This document shows positions 12,463 to 23,296 of a stretch of 64,000 bases of DNA, piece after piece. Position 1 is the first letter of the stretch, and every line of letters begins with the position of its first letter. The position numbers and the translations under genes were made by a program. Source of the stretch: Phymorhynchus buccinoides (Eukaryota; Mollusca; Gastropoda; Neogastropoda; Raphitomidae); assembly GCA_017654935.2 (NCBI GenBank), contig CM065691.1:27230437-27294436 (forward strand), given 5' to 3'. The notes under the pieces were generated by a model, which had not been told where the DNA came from, did no database searches, and saw nothing but the letters and a program-made list of their open reading frames with translations.

Positions 12463-13105
12463 TATAGTCCCGTCACCAACAAACAATGGTCTTCCGAGGA
12501 CTGTCACCAAGTCAAATAACACACACACGCACACCCCAACAATACACTCTTCACATATTCAACATACAAACAATAAAGGCAGTATAGCATATCAAATTTC
12601 AAAGTTAAGCAGAGCTGAAAGCGTCAGCCCTTCCACTTAAAGTTGTCACCCCTAGGTTACAAACATCGTAAAACAACAACAAAACAACCGAACACAGGCG
12701 TGACTAAAGTTACATATTTTTTGGTACATAATTATACATAATGCACAATACTTAACCGAAAATACGCAAGGCCATATAGGCTATTATCACTAAAAGAATA
12801 GAGCACAACAAATTTAAATCTGGCATGTCATTACTTCAAAAGGAAATAAAAAGGTGTACAAGAGTTTTCAATAACAAAGGCAAGAAAGTGGACCAATGAG
12901 GCAAAAAGAAATGTCAGAAAGCAAAATGGAGAAGAAAGTCAGAGTCAAAGACAGTGGAAGTTACAAGCCAAGAACTTTCAGAAGAATTGGGAACTATTGT
13001 GCAAAATACCCGGTATCCTCATTGGGGAGAGCACTTCTCATTTTACCCGAGCTGATGCCCACCTCCTCTGACGAACTGCGGGTGGATATTAGGAGGCTTG
13101 AAAAT
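12463..13105 (+). repeat. dispersed repeat family A, diverged full-length copy
   Basis: Begins TATAGTCCCGTCACC and ends near GGATATTAGGAGGCTTG, matching both ends of the copy at 5276-5965 in the same order. Internal matches include GGCATGTCATTA, GTGGACCAATGAGGC and CTTTCAGAAGAATTGGG. It is more diverged than the other copies, so it is probably an older insertion. Confidence 0.65.
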
Positions 13106-13188
13106 ACCAAACTTTCCAAAGTAAACAGCATCAACTGTGGAATGACATCTTCCAAAGCCTGCTCTATTTTCCAAAACCTGAATGTTAA

Positions 13189-13298
13189 GGGCCAGTCACA
13201 CGTCAGCTAAAATCGCATGACTGTACGATACGATTCGATCACGTGATCTCGAATCGTATCGTACAGTCGTGCGATTTTAGCTGACGTGTGGCTGACCC
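13189..13298. mobile_element. MITE family D, near-perfect palindrome (copy 1)
   Basis: The arms 13189-13242 and 13246-13298 are reverse complements with only scattered mismatches; the outer end reads GGGCCAGTCACACGTCAGC. A TTAA lies immediately left and TTTA immediately right. The centre is TCACGTGA. The same sequence recurs at 63857-64000 with an enlarged centre. With no coding capacity it fits a MITE, and the TTAA points to a piggyBac- or Kolobok-type source. Confidence 0.85.
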
Positions 13299-13962
13299 TT
13301 TAGTCTAATAAAAGTTTGTTAAACAGTATTCAAAATCGTTGTGAAAAGTTTGCCTGCAACTCAAACGTGATTCATCTTTGGTTATTACAATGTTTTATAA
13401 CCGTTTCCTTTCAACAAAGGCATAGACCTAATGAGTCCCATTAACCATTCTTATAGTATGGTACCTATGTCAAAAAACGCTTCACACACGCGCGCGTGCG
13501 CACTAGCAGACATGTAAACCATTGAAAACTAATAAACTGGCCGTGCTAGAAACGCCAGGCACTTTCCTTGGGTTAGCATTTCCCTCAATATAAAGATTAT
13601 GAAGAAACCAATGCCAACAGCAAGATTCATGCCACACAAACACAAAACGGGCAAGTTTAACAGACATCAAAATGGAACAATATTCACATTTTTACCAGAA
13701 AGAGAAGATAAAATATAGTCTGACTTTGATTCTTAAGCATTCAACTGTACACATAACGAAAAAGAACCTATATCTGGGAATAAATAACAGTCGAATTGTT
13801 TTTGCTATCATTATTATAAAGTACTGCCACCAAAAGAGGCAGTGGTGAATATAAATTACTTTCCGACACTACTTGTATTAAAAGTAGAAAATAAAAACTA
13901 CGATTTGACTTCGAATGGGCGTGTTGAGAAGAACACAAGAATGGTCAAATTAGGACGATTAT
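13299..13962. other. anonymous AT-rich DNA
   Basis: No gene or repeat family recognised. Confidence 0.5.
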
Positions 13963-14034
13963 TTGACCGTCAGGGGGCAACTAAGAATATCGCACGCTAA
14001 GCCCCTACTAGCTTGACTGCCCCCTGGCGGTAAA
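13963..14034. repeat. short inverted-repeat element
   Basis: ACCGTCAGGGGGCA at 13966-13979 pairs with TGCCCCCTGGCGGT at 14018-14031. A related half (AAGCCCCTAGTGCATTG, then GACTGCCCTCTGGCG) lies at about 58540-58573, so this is probably a small dispersed element. Confidence 0.6.
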
Positions 14035-14265
14035 ATGCGTGTCCCAAGTTACTCATTGTTTTCAATGGATGGTTGACCGTTCGGTTACACATAAAAAGGT
14101 ACGAAGAGTAGCACAAAGCACAAGAAACTTGTTTACAAATTTGTTTCACCTAAATTATGGATGTACTAACAACGAAAAACAAACTGCACGAATGACTTCA
14201 TATTTGAAGCAAAAGGGTTTTAAGTCTTTAAATGAATTTGTATTGTGCAACGTTAGTTAGTTAGT

Positions 14266-14745
14266 CTATTATAGTCCCGTCAACAGCTATGATTATCTCA
14301 GGACTCTGAATGCCACCGCATAAAATTCTACCACGCATAGCAAAGCACACAACGATTCTTAGCGTAAAAAAACCCTGGAAAAAAACGAAGAAAGAGAGAG
14401 AGTATAATTCACGACATGGCATCTTCATCATTGTACCCTATAGAGAGATAAGAGAGAGACAGTGCAGAGAAACGTTGAGCCACTCTTTTTTCTCTATATA
14501 TTTACTATCTACAGTTGTTTCACCTAAAAAAGTGAAAAAAACGAAAAACAAACACGAATGACTTCATATTAAGCAAAAGGGTTTAAGTCTTTAAAAATTT
14601 GTATTGTGCAAAGTTTTAAAATATTTTTAGTGCACTTCTTTTTTTACAATACATATTGTACCACTCAAGTGCGTAAGGTCTCACCAGTGAAAGCCAGTGA
14701 ACAATTTTAAAAAAAACACTGGGAAGGGAAGACATAAATTGTAAA
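14266..14745 (+). repeat. family A copy, 5' two thirds
   Basis: Starts ATTATAGTCCCGTCAACAGC, has the CATTGTACCCTATAG block at about 14430 and reaches the CATAAATTGTAA block before losing similarity. It is preceded by GTTAGTTAGTCT, the same leader found in every unit of the 46-bp satellite at 16191. Another family A tip lies at 14871-14895. Confidence 0.7.
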
Positions 14746-15298
14746 TGAGGATGGAGAGAATGAAAAATGGGGATGAGCTGACAAGACTAGACACGCTTAG
14801 TTTAAAGGACAATCACACGACAAACACGACAAAAATGGAAAGCCCATTTGGGTGCATATTATGCAACTGTTATAGTCCCGTCAACAGCTATTCAACTAGC
14901 CACCGCATCCTCACTTGCCTCTATATCCAATGTTTCAGTCGTAGTAACACGTAAAAGATCACGGTGAGTTGCTAAAGCCAAAGACTAACGGGGATGCGGG
15001 TTCTTTGTTTTTAAATGTGAGAGTGAAAAATGTAATACAAATGCACCAACTCAATGGATTATCGTAGCTCAGCTTGGGAATTGAAAACAAGTTTGAATTA
15101 CAAAGGTAATGGAGGAGGAAGAGAGATTAAGGATGGATGGTCTATTGGCGAATACAATAGACCGAAAAATGAAAGCAAAAATAGCAAAATAAGGGCTTGT
15201 ATCCAGAGTACACTACCATTAGGGGGAAATAAATAATCGTAAACATAGCCATTTCAAAAGGATATGACTGTAAAATGGAAATCCGAAGAGAACAGGGT
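14746..15298. other. anonymous DNA
   Basis: A family A tip lies at 14871-14895. Otherwise only unrecognised short frames. Confidence 0.4.
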
Positions 15299-16100
15299 AA
15301 TAATAATAATTAACATTTATAGCGCCTAATCTTAAAAAAGCCCTAAGCGCTTACAATAATAAATAACGGTTAAATAAACCAGCAAGCAATAAAAATAAAT
15401 AAACGACATATATTATGCACACACGCGCGCACCACGCACTAAACACACACACGCACGCACTAAACAAACACACACACACGAACGCACTACACGCGCACAC
15501 ACACACACACACACACGCACGCACACAAACACACACGGATGGAAGGGGCGCAGTACTTTGAAAATAAATGATTTGAACAGAGTAGTTTTGAGAGAAGACT
15601 TAAATGAAGAAAGGGAGTTAGCAGAACGGAGAGGTAAAGGGAGTTTATTCCAAGTGGAGGGGGCCTGGAAAGAGAAGGAGCGTTCGCCAAGGGTCATGGT
15701 ATGGTGCGGTAACGAGGGATCTGGATGAAAGAAGTGTCAGAGGAGGAGCGTAACTGTCTAAGAGGTGTGTAAAGGTTAAGAATATTAGCGAGATAAGGAG
15801 CCAGACCATTCAGGGATTTGTAACGGAGCAGAGAGAGCTTGTATTCGATACGCCTTCCGACAGGAAGCCAGTGAAGAGATTCAATCATTGGGGTAGAGTG
15901 AGATAATTTGGAACACTTCAGCACAAGGCGAGCAGCATTGTTCTGAATTTTCTGCAATTTAACGAGGGCAACAAACAAGAAGGGAATTGCAGTAGTCTAA
16001 GCGAGAGAGAACAAAGGCAGAGATAATAGTCTTCAGAGAGAATGACAAAGAAATACAGAAAGCAAGATAACAGAGGGAGGAAAGCTAACAGCACATCGGC
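15299..16100 (-). pseudogene. L2/CR1-like LINE remnant (RT C-terminus and 3' tail)
   Basis: On the minus strand, frames separated by frameshifts read in order SRLDYCNSLL, LQKIQNNAARLVL, ESLHWLPVGRRIEYKLSLL, RYKSLNGLAPYLA, then ERSFSFQAPSTWNKLPLPLR. These match the conserved C-terminal end of L2/CR1-type non-LTR reverse transcriptases in order and spacing. At least two frameshifts (near 15695 and 15965) and 5' truncation make it dead. A (AC)n tract (15418-15536) follows the coding end, and the GCGCT-type tail with (ATT)n closes the element at 15299. The catalytic palm is missing. The family assignment comes from recalled motifs, not a search. Confidence 0.85.
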
Positions 16101-16190
16101 AATAGAGAGGGGGTAGGATTCCGCGTTGGCAAAATAAAAGCTTTGCGCGAGATTCGCCATGGAAAAGAAAGGGGAAATAATAAAAATAGT

Positions 16191-16814
16191 CACGTCGACA
16201 ACTGTAACTGTATGGGGTTAGTTAGTCATTTATAGTCACGTCGACAACTGTGAATGTATGGGGTTAGTTAGTCATTTATAGTCACGTCGACAACTGTGAA
16301 TGTATGGGGTTAGTTAGTCATTTATAGTCACGTCGACAACTGTAACTGTATGGGGTTAGTTAGTCATTTATAGTCACGTCGACAACTGTGAATGTATGGG
16401 GTTAGTTAGTCATTTATAGTCACGTCGACAACTGTGAATGTATGGGGTTAGTTAGTCATTTATAGTCACGTCGACAACTGTAACTGTATGGGGTTAGTTA
16501 GTCATTTATAGTCACGTCGACAACTGTGAATGTATGGGGTTAGTTAGTCATTTATAGTCACGTCGACAACTGTGAATGTATGGGGTTAGTTAGTCATTTA
16601 TAGTCACGTCGACAACTGTGAATGTATGGGGTTAGTTAGTCATTTATAGTCACGTCGACAACTGTAACTGTATGGGGTTAGTTAGTCATTTATAGTCACG
16701 TCGACAACTGTAATGTATGGGGTTAGTTAGTCATTTATAGTCACGTCGACAACTGTGAATGTATGGGGTTAGTTAGTCATTTATAGTCACGTCGACAACT
16801 GTGAATGTATGGGG
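16191..16814. repeat. 46-bp satellite, 13.6 copies, with higher-order pattern
   Basis: The unit runs CACGTCGACAACTGT, then (A)ACTG or GAATG, TATGGGGTTAGTTAG and TCATTTATAGT, with a period of 46 bp. Two unit types differ at the ACTGTAACTG / ACTGTGAATG position. Their order is A B B A B B A B B B A x B B, where x is a 45-bp deletion variant. This implies amplification in blocks of three units (138 bp). The GTTAGTTAGTC, TATAGTC and CAACTGT parts resemble the leader and first bases of family A. Confidence 0.97.
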
Positions 16815-16970
16815 AAACAAGGGGGCGGGTAATATGTGCGTGAAAGAAGGGGTTGCAAACTTTGTTATAAGACAATGCAACAGCGGAGGGATCAGGAAGC
16901 GTGTTAACATCAACTGAGAATGAGAAGTGGATGCATCCAATCCACATCTCATAAACACATTTTACATGCA

Positions 16971-17265
16971 CAATATAGGAACGGTTAAAAGAACCATGCG
17001 AGTTAGATTGACACAAAAATTAGAGCAACAAAAACAGTATATAGGGCAGTTGCATACTGTTAACAGAATGGAAGTAAACTGTCCAGCAAAGCATACAGGT
17101 TAGATGAAGGTATGGCAATATAGGAACGGTTAAAAGAACCATGCGAGTTAGATTGACACAAAAATTACAGCAACAAAAACAGTATATAGGGCAGTTGCGT
17201 ACTGTTAAAAGAATGGAAGTAAACTTTCCAGCAAAGCATACAGGTTAGATGATGAAGGTATGGTA
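16971..17265. repeat. tandem duplication, 145-bp unit
   Basis: CAATATAGGAACGGTTAAAA starts both units (16971 and 17116). They remain nearly identical through CAGCAAAGCATACAGG, with a few substitutions and an ATG insertion near the end of the second. Confidence 0.9.
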
Positions 17266-17574
17266 AATCAATACAATAAAACAAAACAAATCAAACAGAA
17301 AACAAAGTCACGGCAAGACGGAAACATTAAACAATAAATTCCATCAAATCAAGAGAGAATGATAAGTGGACGCATCCATTCCACAATATCATCCCCTCTT
17401 GTAACACTACATAGGTTAAAAACGGTGAAAATACGAAACAAGCAGATGTTAATGTGTTAACACAAAAGTACAACTATATTAATTAAGGGAGCTTGGTGTG
17501 GCTGAATAATGTGTAAGTCAATTGTATTTGGAAAGCAGCATAATTTAGACAGGTATGGCAACACACACACACAT

Positions 17575-17630
<56 letters not shown>

Positions 17631-18139
17631 GGAGGGAAATGCGCAAGTACCAAAGGGAAATGGGTAAACAAAACAAAAAGCAACACAGATGTGAAAATGA
17701 AATGGCTCGCCCAAACTGCCCCTCAACTCCCTCCATTGTAACAACATTAATGTCATTTAAACCACTATGGAAACAACGCTACGGATAATGGGAAAAGAAC
17801 GAGTTAATGAGGGGAAAAGTGGTGAAAGGACAGAGGAAGGGAGAGGGACAGATACGATGATGACCCCAAACTACAATTTAAGACCTACAAAGAGAATGAT
17901 CAATGTTACTCTTCATTCATATATTAATAAACAACAGAGAAATTAAAGGAGGGGGAAAGTAGTTGTTAATACATTGATGAGGGAATAAGGAAGGAAGCAT
18001 CCATTCCTCTCTCATCCCGCTCTGTGCAGCAAAGAGAAAAGAGTGACCCTCCTGGCAAGGGGAAGGTCAAGAATGGACGTATACTAAAAGACAAACCATG
18101 TTTTGTTAAACAAAATGAAATATTGTATCAAGGATCCTG

Positions 18140-18143
<4 letters not shown>
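17266..18143. repeat. anonymous DNA with (AC)n tract
   Basis: The AC tract is at about 17562-17628. A GAT/AAG..GCATCCATTCC motif occurs near 17371 and 17996 and a related form near 16925. No gene. Confidence 0.6.
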
Positions 18144-18210
<67 letters not shown>

Positions 18211-18252
18211 GTGAGTGAGTGTGTGAGTGAGTGAGTGAGTGAGTGAGTGAGC

Positions 18253-18342
<90 letters not shown>
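18144..18342. repeat. (GA)n microsatellite with central (GAGT)n
   Basis: Two long GA runs flank about 45 bp of GTGA/GAGT units. Frames across it are Glu-Arg or Ser-Leu repeats and are artefacts. Confidence 0.95.
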
Positions 18343-18346
<4 letters not shown>

Positions 18347-18570
18347 GGCTGTGTGTACGCATGCATTGGTGCATTCCTTCCTGTTACTTGTTTACATTTT
18401 CATTAGTTTATGTGAGGGCGAGGTGTTATCAGAGAGTGACAGTGCTGGTGAACGAGGGTGGATGTCTTTGTGAGAGAATCATGTTATTTTTGTTACTTTA
18501 TTTCTTTGCATCGGAATGTTCTTGCTGATTTTAATGCATGTTTTTTCATCTTTCATTGTCGCTTTTTTAA

Positions 18571-18635
18571 AGCGCATCGAGCACACTACTGTATGGATTT
18601 TAGCGCTATATGAAATACAATTATTATTATTAAAT
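18571..18635 (+). mobile_element. L2-like LINE/SINE 3' tail, plus strand
   Basis: AGCGCATCGAGCAC, then TTTTAGCGCTATATG, then an AAT spacer and (ATT)n. This is the only copy of this tail in plus orientation and the closest in style to the vertebrate L2 ending. No coding part is recognised upstream. Confidence 0.7.
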
Positions 18636-18880
18636 ATAGAAGCTAAGAGGGAAGATAGTGAAAATAAACAAAAGTGGGAACACTCCATTAATTAAAGGGA
18701 TACAAAATCATGTCAATACAGGGAATGTCACCTACTGGAATGAATAACAATACGTGAAATTACTTCTGAACATTGATACTTTCTATCACAAGGAGTTAAT
18801 AATTATGAAAGTACGAAAAGACAGCAAAGATAGAGATGAGTAATTAAAAGCTTTTTGATACGATTATCGATCGTCTTATT

Positions 18881-18970
18881 TGGTATTTTTGGTATTTGGT
18901 ACTTTATGTTCACAGAGACGTCTCTGTGAAATTCGGGTTGCTCCCACCTGGAGAGCCAGAGGCGCGCCAT
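18881..18970 (-). mobile_element. SINE 3' end, minus strand
   Basis: Reverse complement of the SINE end at 29930-30018: GGGTTGCTCCCACCTGGAGAG plus CAGAGACGTCTCTGTG. About 10 bp (CTGCGACGCG) present in the other copies is missing here. Confidence 0.75.
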
Positions 18971-19465
18971 AAGTATTTCAATACTTATGGACAAAAGCAT
19001 AAATCTGTTATCTGTACATTCAAACGTATCGATAATGGATGAATATAATCGTGAATATAATGTCCATATATCTATTCTGGTTTTTTGTACTCGCGTGCAC
19101 GTATTTTTTGCTAACTGATATCAGGTTATGGTTTACCATACGTGTTTTAACTATAATTGTTTACATTATCAACATCGGTGTTATGTGTCAACCCATTCTT
19201 GTGAAATCAAATGCACGCATACCATTGCAAGCAAGCAAGCAATAGGCTGGATAAAAACTGACAAAGAAAGATTTACAACTGTGCTATGCAAGCATTTTCC
19301 CGTTTTGTCCATGTCAATTGAAAACACGCGTGAAATGTGTCTAAAGCCGTGGAGCTGTGGTAGACTTATGTAAAAACAACAACAAAAGAATGGGGAATTG
19401 AGAAAAGAAAATGTTTGGTACTTGGGGAGGGGAAAGGAGCACCTAATACAATAACATTACTTGAT
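18971..19465. other. anonymous AT-rich DNA
   Basis: No gene or family recognised. Confidence 0.4.
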
Positions 19466-19469
19466 TTAA

Positions 19470-19655
19470 CCCTTTCACCGCCAAGGTCTCAATACACGTT
19501 AAAAGGCATCAAATTTTATCCAAAGACCCTATTGTCACTCTTTTTTGTTTTATATATGTTACAGAAGAATCCTCAATGCTGCAGCTGGATTTTGTTTTCT
19601 ACCCTGGTCCATTTAATGAAATGTTTTGGCTGAAATATGGCTGGCGGTGAAAGGG
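19470..19655. mobile_element. piggyBac-like MITE, family G (copy 1)
   Basis: TTAA at 19466-19469 and 19656-19659 flank a 186-bp element whose ends are CCCTTTCACCGCCA and its exact reverse complement TGGCGGTGAAAGGG. TTAA targets with CCC-starting ends are hallmarks of piggyBac-superfamily elements. A second copy (56398-56633) has the same ends and shares the interior AGACCCTATT block. This copy carries a piece of the family B terminal repeat (AGGTCTCAATACACG) just inside its left end, where the other copy has different sequence. Confidence 0.85.
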
Positions 19656-19659
19656 TTAA

Positions 19660-19800
19660 AGGTCTTAATACACATTAACACTTTTCACTCTTTCCCCATG
19701 GCAACGCAGTGGTTGCCACTCATAACCACTCATGATTACTTGCATATCACTGTGTTGCCATGGGGGAAAGAGTGAAAAATGTTACCGTGTATTGAGACCA
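19660..19800. mobile_element. MITE family B (copy 1)
   Basis: The left arm AGGTCTTAATACAC...TTTCACTCTTTCCCC...GGCAAC pairs with the right arm GTTGCCATGG...GGAAAGAGTGAAAA...GTGTATTGAGACC. It abuts the right TTAA of the family G element, so the two share one TTAA. A second copy lies at 21012-21131 and a related subfamily at 51515-51633 and 52973-53356. Confidence 0.85.
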
Positions 19801-20180
19801 TAAGTGGGTGAACAGCTAATAGCAGCACTTGGCAGCAAATTACCTACAATAAAATGGTTATATGATTTTGGATTTTTATGTGTCATATTAATAACTTAAA
19901 TTAAAAAAAAGTCATACGGTTTAGAGCACGATACCTTAAACTAGTTAAAGCTCAGTGGTAGATAATGTCAAAAACAAAAGGTCCCTGCATACCTATACAA
20001 TAAAACTAGAAACATTCTCCATACCTAAACACTTCTCAGTCATACAAAAATATTGTTCTAAACCGTTATAATGGTATTATAAACCCGTGGCATTACTAAT
20101 AGCATAGCATAGCAATTGGGCACTATAGGCTTCTGTTTTAAGTCTTTTGCCCTCTAGATATAATACATTTCCATTGAAAT
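19801..20180. other. anonymous AT-rich DNA
   Basis: No gene or family recognised. A small ATAGC repeat lies at about 20098-20113. Confidence 0.4.
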
Positions 20181-20184
20181 TTAA

Positions 20185-20695
20185 AGGTGCACCCTGACGG
20201 ATACACGTCGACATCACCAGGAAAACACCCTTTACAGAGATTGCAACACTCACTTTGCTCTGGTTTCCTATAAATCAAACCGTCAAATCGGCGATTCCTC
20301 CTTGGCGGAGGTGCTGGAAGTCAAATTCTTTCACCCTCTTTCATGCGTCTCTTTTCTAATGGCCGCCAAATCGTTTGCACGAAATATTCGCAATACAAGC
20401 CTTTAAAAAAAACCCCAGTTTATCTAAAGGAGGTTCGCTCACAACAAAGGAAACAGTTCCCATTTTTTTTTTTTTTTACTGCACTAAAAAAAAAAATTCA
20501 ACCACAATCAGTGACCTCCACCCACCCCATCCAAATGGCTACTCCCTCAGGCATCTCCGCCATGGAGGAATCGACGTTTTGACAGCTTAATTTATAGGAA
20601 ACCAGAGCAAAGTGAGTGTTCCGATCCTTGAAAAGGCTGTTTTTCTGGTGATCTCGACGTGTTTCTTACAAAAACTCATCCGTCAGGGTCCACCT
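20185..20695. mobile_element. long-TIR MITE family C (copy 1)
   Basis: TTAA at 20181-20184 and 20696-20699 flank 511 bp. The ends AGGTGCACCCTGACGG and CCGTCAGGGTCCACCT are inverted, and similarity continues inward for about 150 bp through ACTCACTTTGCTCTGG, ACCGTCAAATCGGCG and CTCCTTGGCGGA. Other copies are at 49981-50493 (complete), 51195-51504 and 58913-59400. The interior varies and does not code. The TTAA target suggests piggyBac or Kolobok mobilisation. Confidence 0.9.
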
Positions 20696-21007
20696 TTAAT
20701 ACCGGTAATCGGTTTCATACACACGTCTGCAAGAGTAGGTAACGGAAGAGGCAATTCGAAGATACGTCCCTTCATTAATTTCGAAACATGGACTTTTGTT
20801 TTACTTTTTACGTAAGGATGAGCACATTATCTCATTATGCCCTTGGGGAAAAAAAATCCAGAACATAAAAACACTGCATAATGAAATAAGAGACAAAACG
20901 AACAAGAGGCTTAAGTCACACGGTGACATGTGATAGCATGAATTTGCCATTGGGGGGAAGACAAAAATAGGAGATTAGTTGTTTATAACACCACAACGTA
21001 ATACACC
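20696..21007. other. anonymous DNA between MITEs
   Basis: No gene visible. Confidence 0.4.
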
Positions 21008-21011
21008 TTAA

Positions 21012-21131
21012 GGTCTCAATACACGTTAACATTTTTCACTCTTTCTCCGTGGCAACACAGTGATAAGATTACTTGCATACCACTATGTTGCCATGGGGAA
21101 AGAGTGAAAAATGTTCACGTGTACAGAGAGC
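21012..21131. mobile_element. MITE family B (copy 2)
   Basis: TTAA at 21008-21011, then GGTCTCAATACACG and TTTTTCACTCTTTC. The right arm is GCCATGGGGAAAGAGTG and CACGTGTACAGAGAGCT. It is shorter than copy 1 because the centre is reduced. Confidence 0.8.
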
Positions 21132-21261
21132 TTTAGTAAGATGTCCTGAAAACAAAAACGTCATGGCATGGCGTCTTCATTGCTGTACCCTTTACTCCAC
21201 AAAATGAGGCCGTGTCAGAATGACGATGTTAGCCCTTCCGCTTAACTTTTTTTTTCTTCCA

Positions 21262-21660
21262 TTATAGTCCCGTCAACAGCTATGGTCATCTCAGGACTGT
21301 CATCGCGTAAAGTTCGACCACTTATTACAAAACACTCAATGTATCTTACCAACCTGTAAACAACAAAACATACAGTGCAATTCATAACATGACACCTCCA
21401 TCATCGCACCCTATAACACATAAGTCCACACAGTGCTGGAAACGTTGAGCCATTCTACTCTATCGGATCCAGTTTTTTTTAAAAAAAGCAGTAAAAAAGG
21501 ATAACAAACACATACTATTAAAAAATATATAAAAATTGCCATATAGGCAAATATGCACTGCAGAATGGACAACAGGTGCCCACTCAAGTGCGCAAGGTCT
21601 CACGCGTGGACGCCAGTGAACAACAAAAAAACAACCCTGGCATGTCATAAATTGTCCGAT
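21262..21660 (+). repeat. family A copy, 5' two thirds
   Basis: ATTATAGTCCCGTCAACAGC through the CATCATCGCACCCTATAA and GGCATGTCATAAATTGTC blocks, colinear with 5276-5680. The 3' purine block is missing, and similarity stops near 21660. Confidence 0.85.
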
Positions 21661-22375
21661 AGATCGGAGGAAAAAGGGAACATTCAAAAGATAGATTTGT
21701 AAGGAAATATGACAGAACAGATTGAAGATCCGGGGAGACAGAAATCAGACGAAATGGAAAACTGCAGATCTTGTCGGGAGACTTTATGGGGGGGAAAAGA
21801 GATAGTAAAAGACATGGTAGGCAGGAAAATAGGAAAGGTAAGAAAACGGGGTGGGCACAGGTTGGTCGAGAACACCCCCATCACGTGAAGGCTGGCCCAC
21901 AGGGGCCAGATTACACATAATTTACTTTGAAAACAAAGGGAATGGGAACAAACGTGCATAAGTACAGTTGCATACTTTGTACACAAAAACATGCACACTC
22001 ATAACTGAAATATATAAAGACAGCCTTACAGACCAGTATTACACTGCAGCACAGACAATCCCTAGTAGGGGGGGGGGGACTTCAGGAATTGCCCTTTTCC
22101 ATATCGACTTCTCCTGCCTTTATTATGAACTTGGTGTCATTTCGCATTTATCATTGCTGCGTGCCTGTGCCATCAAATGCATGCTTGTACGACAATGACT
22201 GTCTGTCTCTCGTGTGTATGTACGTGCGTGCGTGCGTGCGTGCGTGTTTGTGGTGAGTGTGCGTGTACGCGCGCGCGTGTGTGTGAGTAAACGCACGTAT
22301 GTCAGAATCTGTGTGACGTTTTACTGAATACGAGAAATGGATTGAAGTGAAGTGAAGGCGAAATGGCAGCAAAGA
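21661..22375. other. anonymous DNA with G and GT tracts
   Basis: A G-run lies at about 22068-22078 and GT/GC alternating sequence at about 22210-22290. No gene. Confidence 0.5.
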
Positions 22376-22463
22376 TAGAAAAAAAACAATGCTTCGCCTC
22401 CACAATCCAATCTGTGAATGATTCACGGATTGGATTGTGGAGGGGAAGTATTGTTTTTTTTGC
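22376..22463. repeat. perfect-type palindrome (foldback)
   Basis: CCTCCACAATCCAATCTGTG pairs with CACGGATTGGATTGTGGAGG around a tiny centre, and pairing extends outward through CAATGCTTCG/GGAAGTATTG and A/T runs. It is shorter than typical MITEs and has no second copy in view. Confidence 0.85.
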
Positions 22464-23154
22464 TCCTTTTGCTGTTTGCTGCTTTCTTGTGTTTCTGTTG
22501 ATAAAGGCGCATTCGCCGAAATATCCAGTTGTTTTGTTGTGTCGCTTGTGAATAAAATAACGTCACTTTACGCTTGTTGTGTGCTTGTTGTATGTTCCAG
22601 TGACGTTGCAGTCCGTTTTAGTTGTTTTTTTCTTAAAATGTTGTAAGGCAATTATCGCTCGCACATACTTTCTGAAACATTATGTAGGCCTACATCATGC
22701 CTTAAACATGTGAATCAAATCAATTTACTTGACCAAGGGAAAATAATTGTTTTGACGAAATACCAATTCTCTTCCAGGTAATGTAGTTCTTCAAATGTGC
22801 TATTGCGTCTGAAAAACAACAAATCCTAAAACAGCAAGCATAGGAACATTGTACACTAAAATTAATGTTCACATTCGGATGCTAATTAGATAAGGGAAAA
22901 GATAATTCATCTTTGTCTAAGGTGATACTAATCGAAATGTGTACTGTCTATAATTATGCAAATACTGATAAAAAAAACAATTTGCCAATGACAGTGGCTC
23001 CCCTTGTAACGCTTCAAAACGGGTTAATGGCATTGGCATAGTACAATTGTGATATCACAGGGACTCGTTTGGCAGCAAATGAATATTCAATTGAAAATCA
23101 AATTCATTCAAAAGAAAAGTCGAAACATTCATAAGTCTAAACTACAATACACAT
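22464..23154. other. anonymous AT-rich DNA
   Basis: No gene or repeat recognised. Confidence 0.4.
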
Positions 23155-23296
23155 GGGCCTTATTCACGTTGAGATAGCATGAGACTTAGCATCATGCTAA
23201 CTTAGAAGCTCGTCCAAAAATCCTATAGGACATTGGAAGAGCTTCTAAGTTAGCATCATGCTAAGTCTCATGCTATCTCAACGTGAATACAGGCCC
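23155..23296. mobile_element. 142-bp palindromic MITE
   Basis: The arms of about 57 bp starting GGGCCTTATTCACGTTGAG are almost perfectly inverted (CTCAACGTGAATACAGGCCC at the right), leaving a loop of about 22 bp at 23213-23234. The near identity of the arms suggests recent insertion or maintained pairing. No second copy in this window. Confidence 0.85.

Noticed and set aside
15918..16193. 91-codon minus frame as a membrane protein
   Set aside because: The hydrophobic frame is an alternative reading of the LINE remnant; a different frame gives SRLDYCNSLL of the reverse transcriptase.
16191..16814. CRISPR array
   Set aside because: Units are contiguous 46-bp repeats with no unique spacers, in a eukaryotic context.
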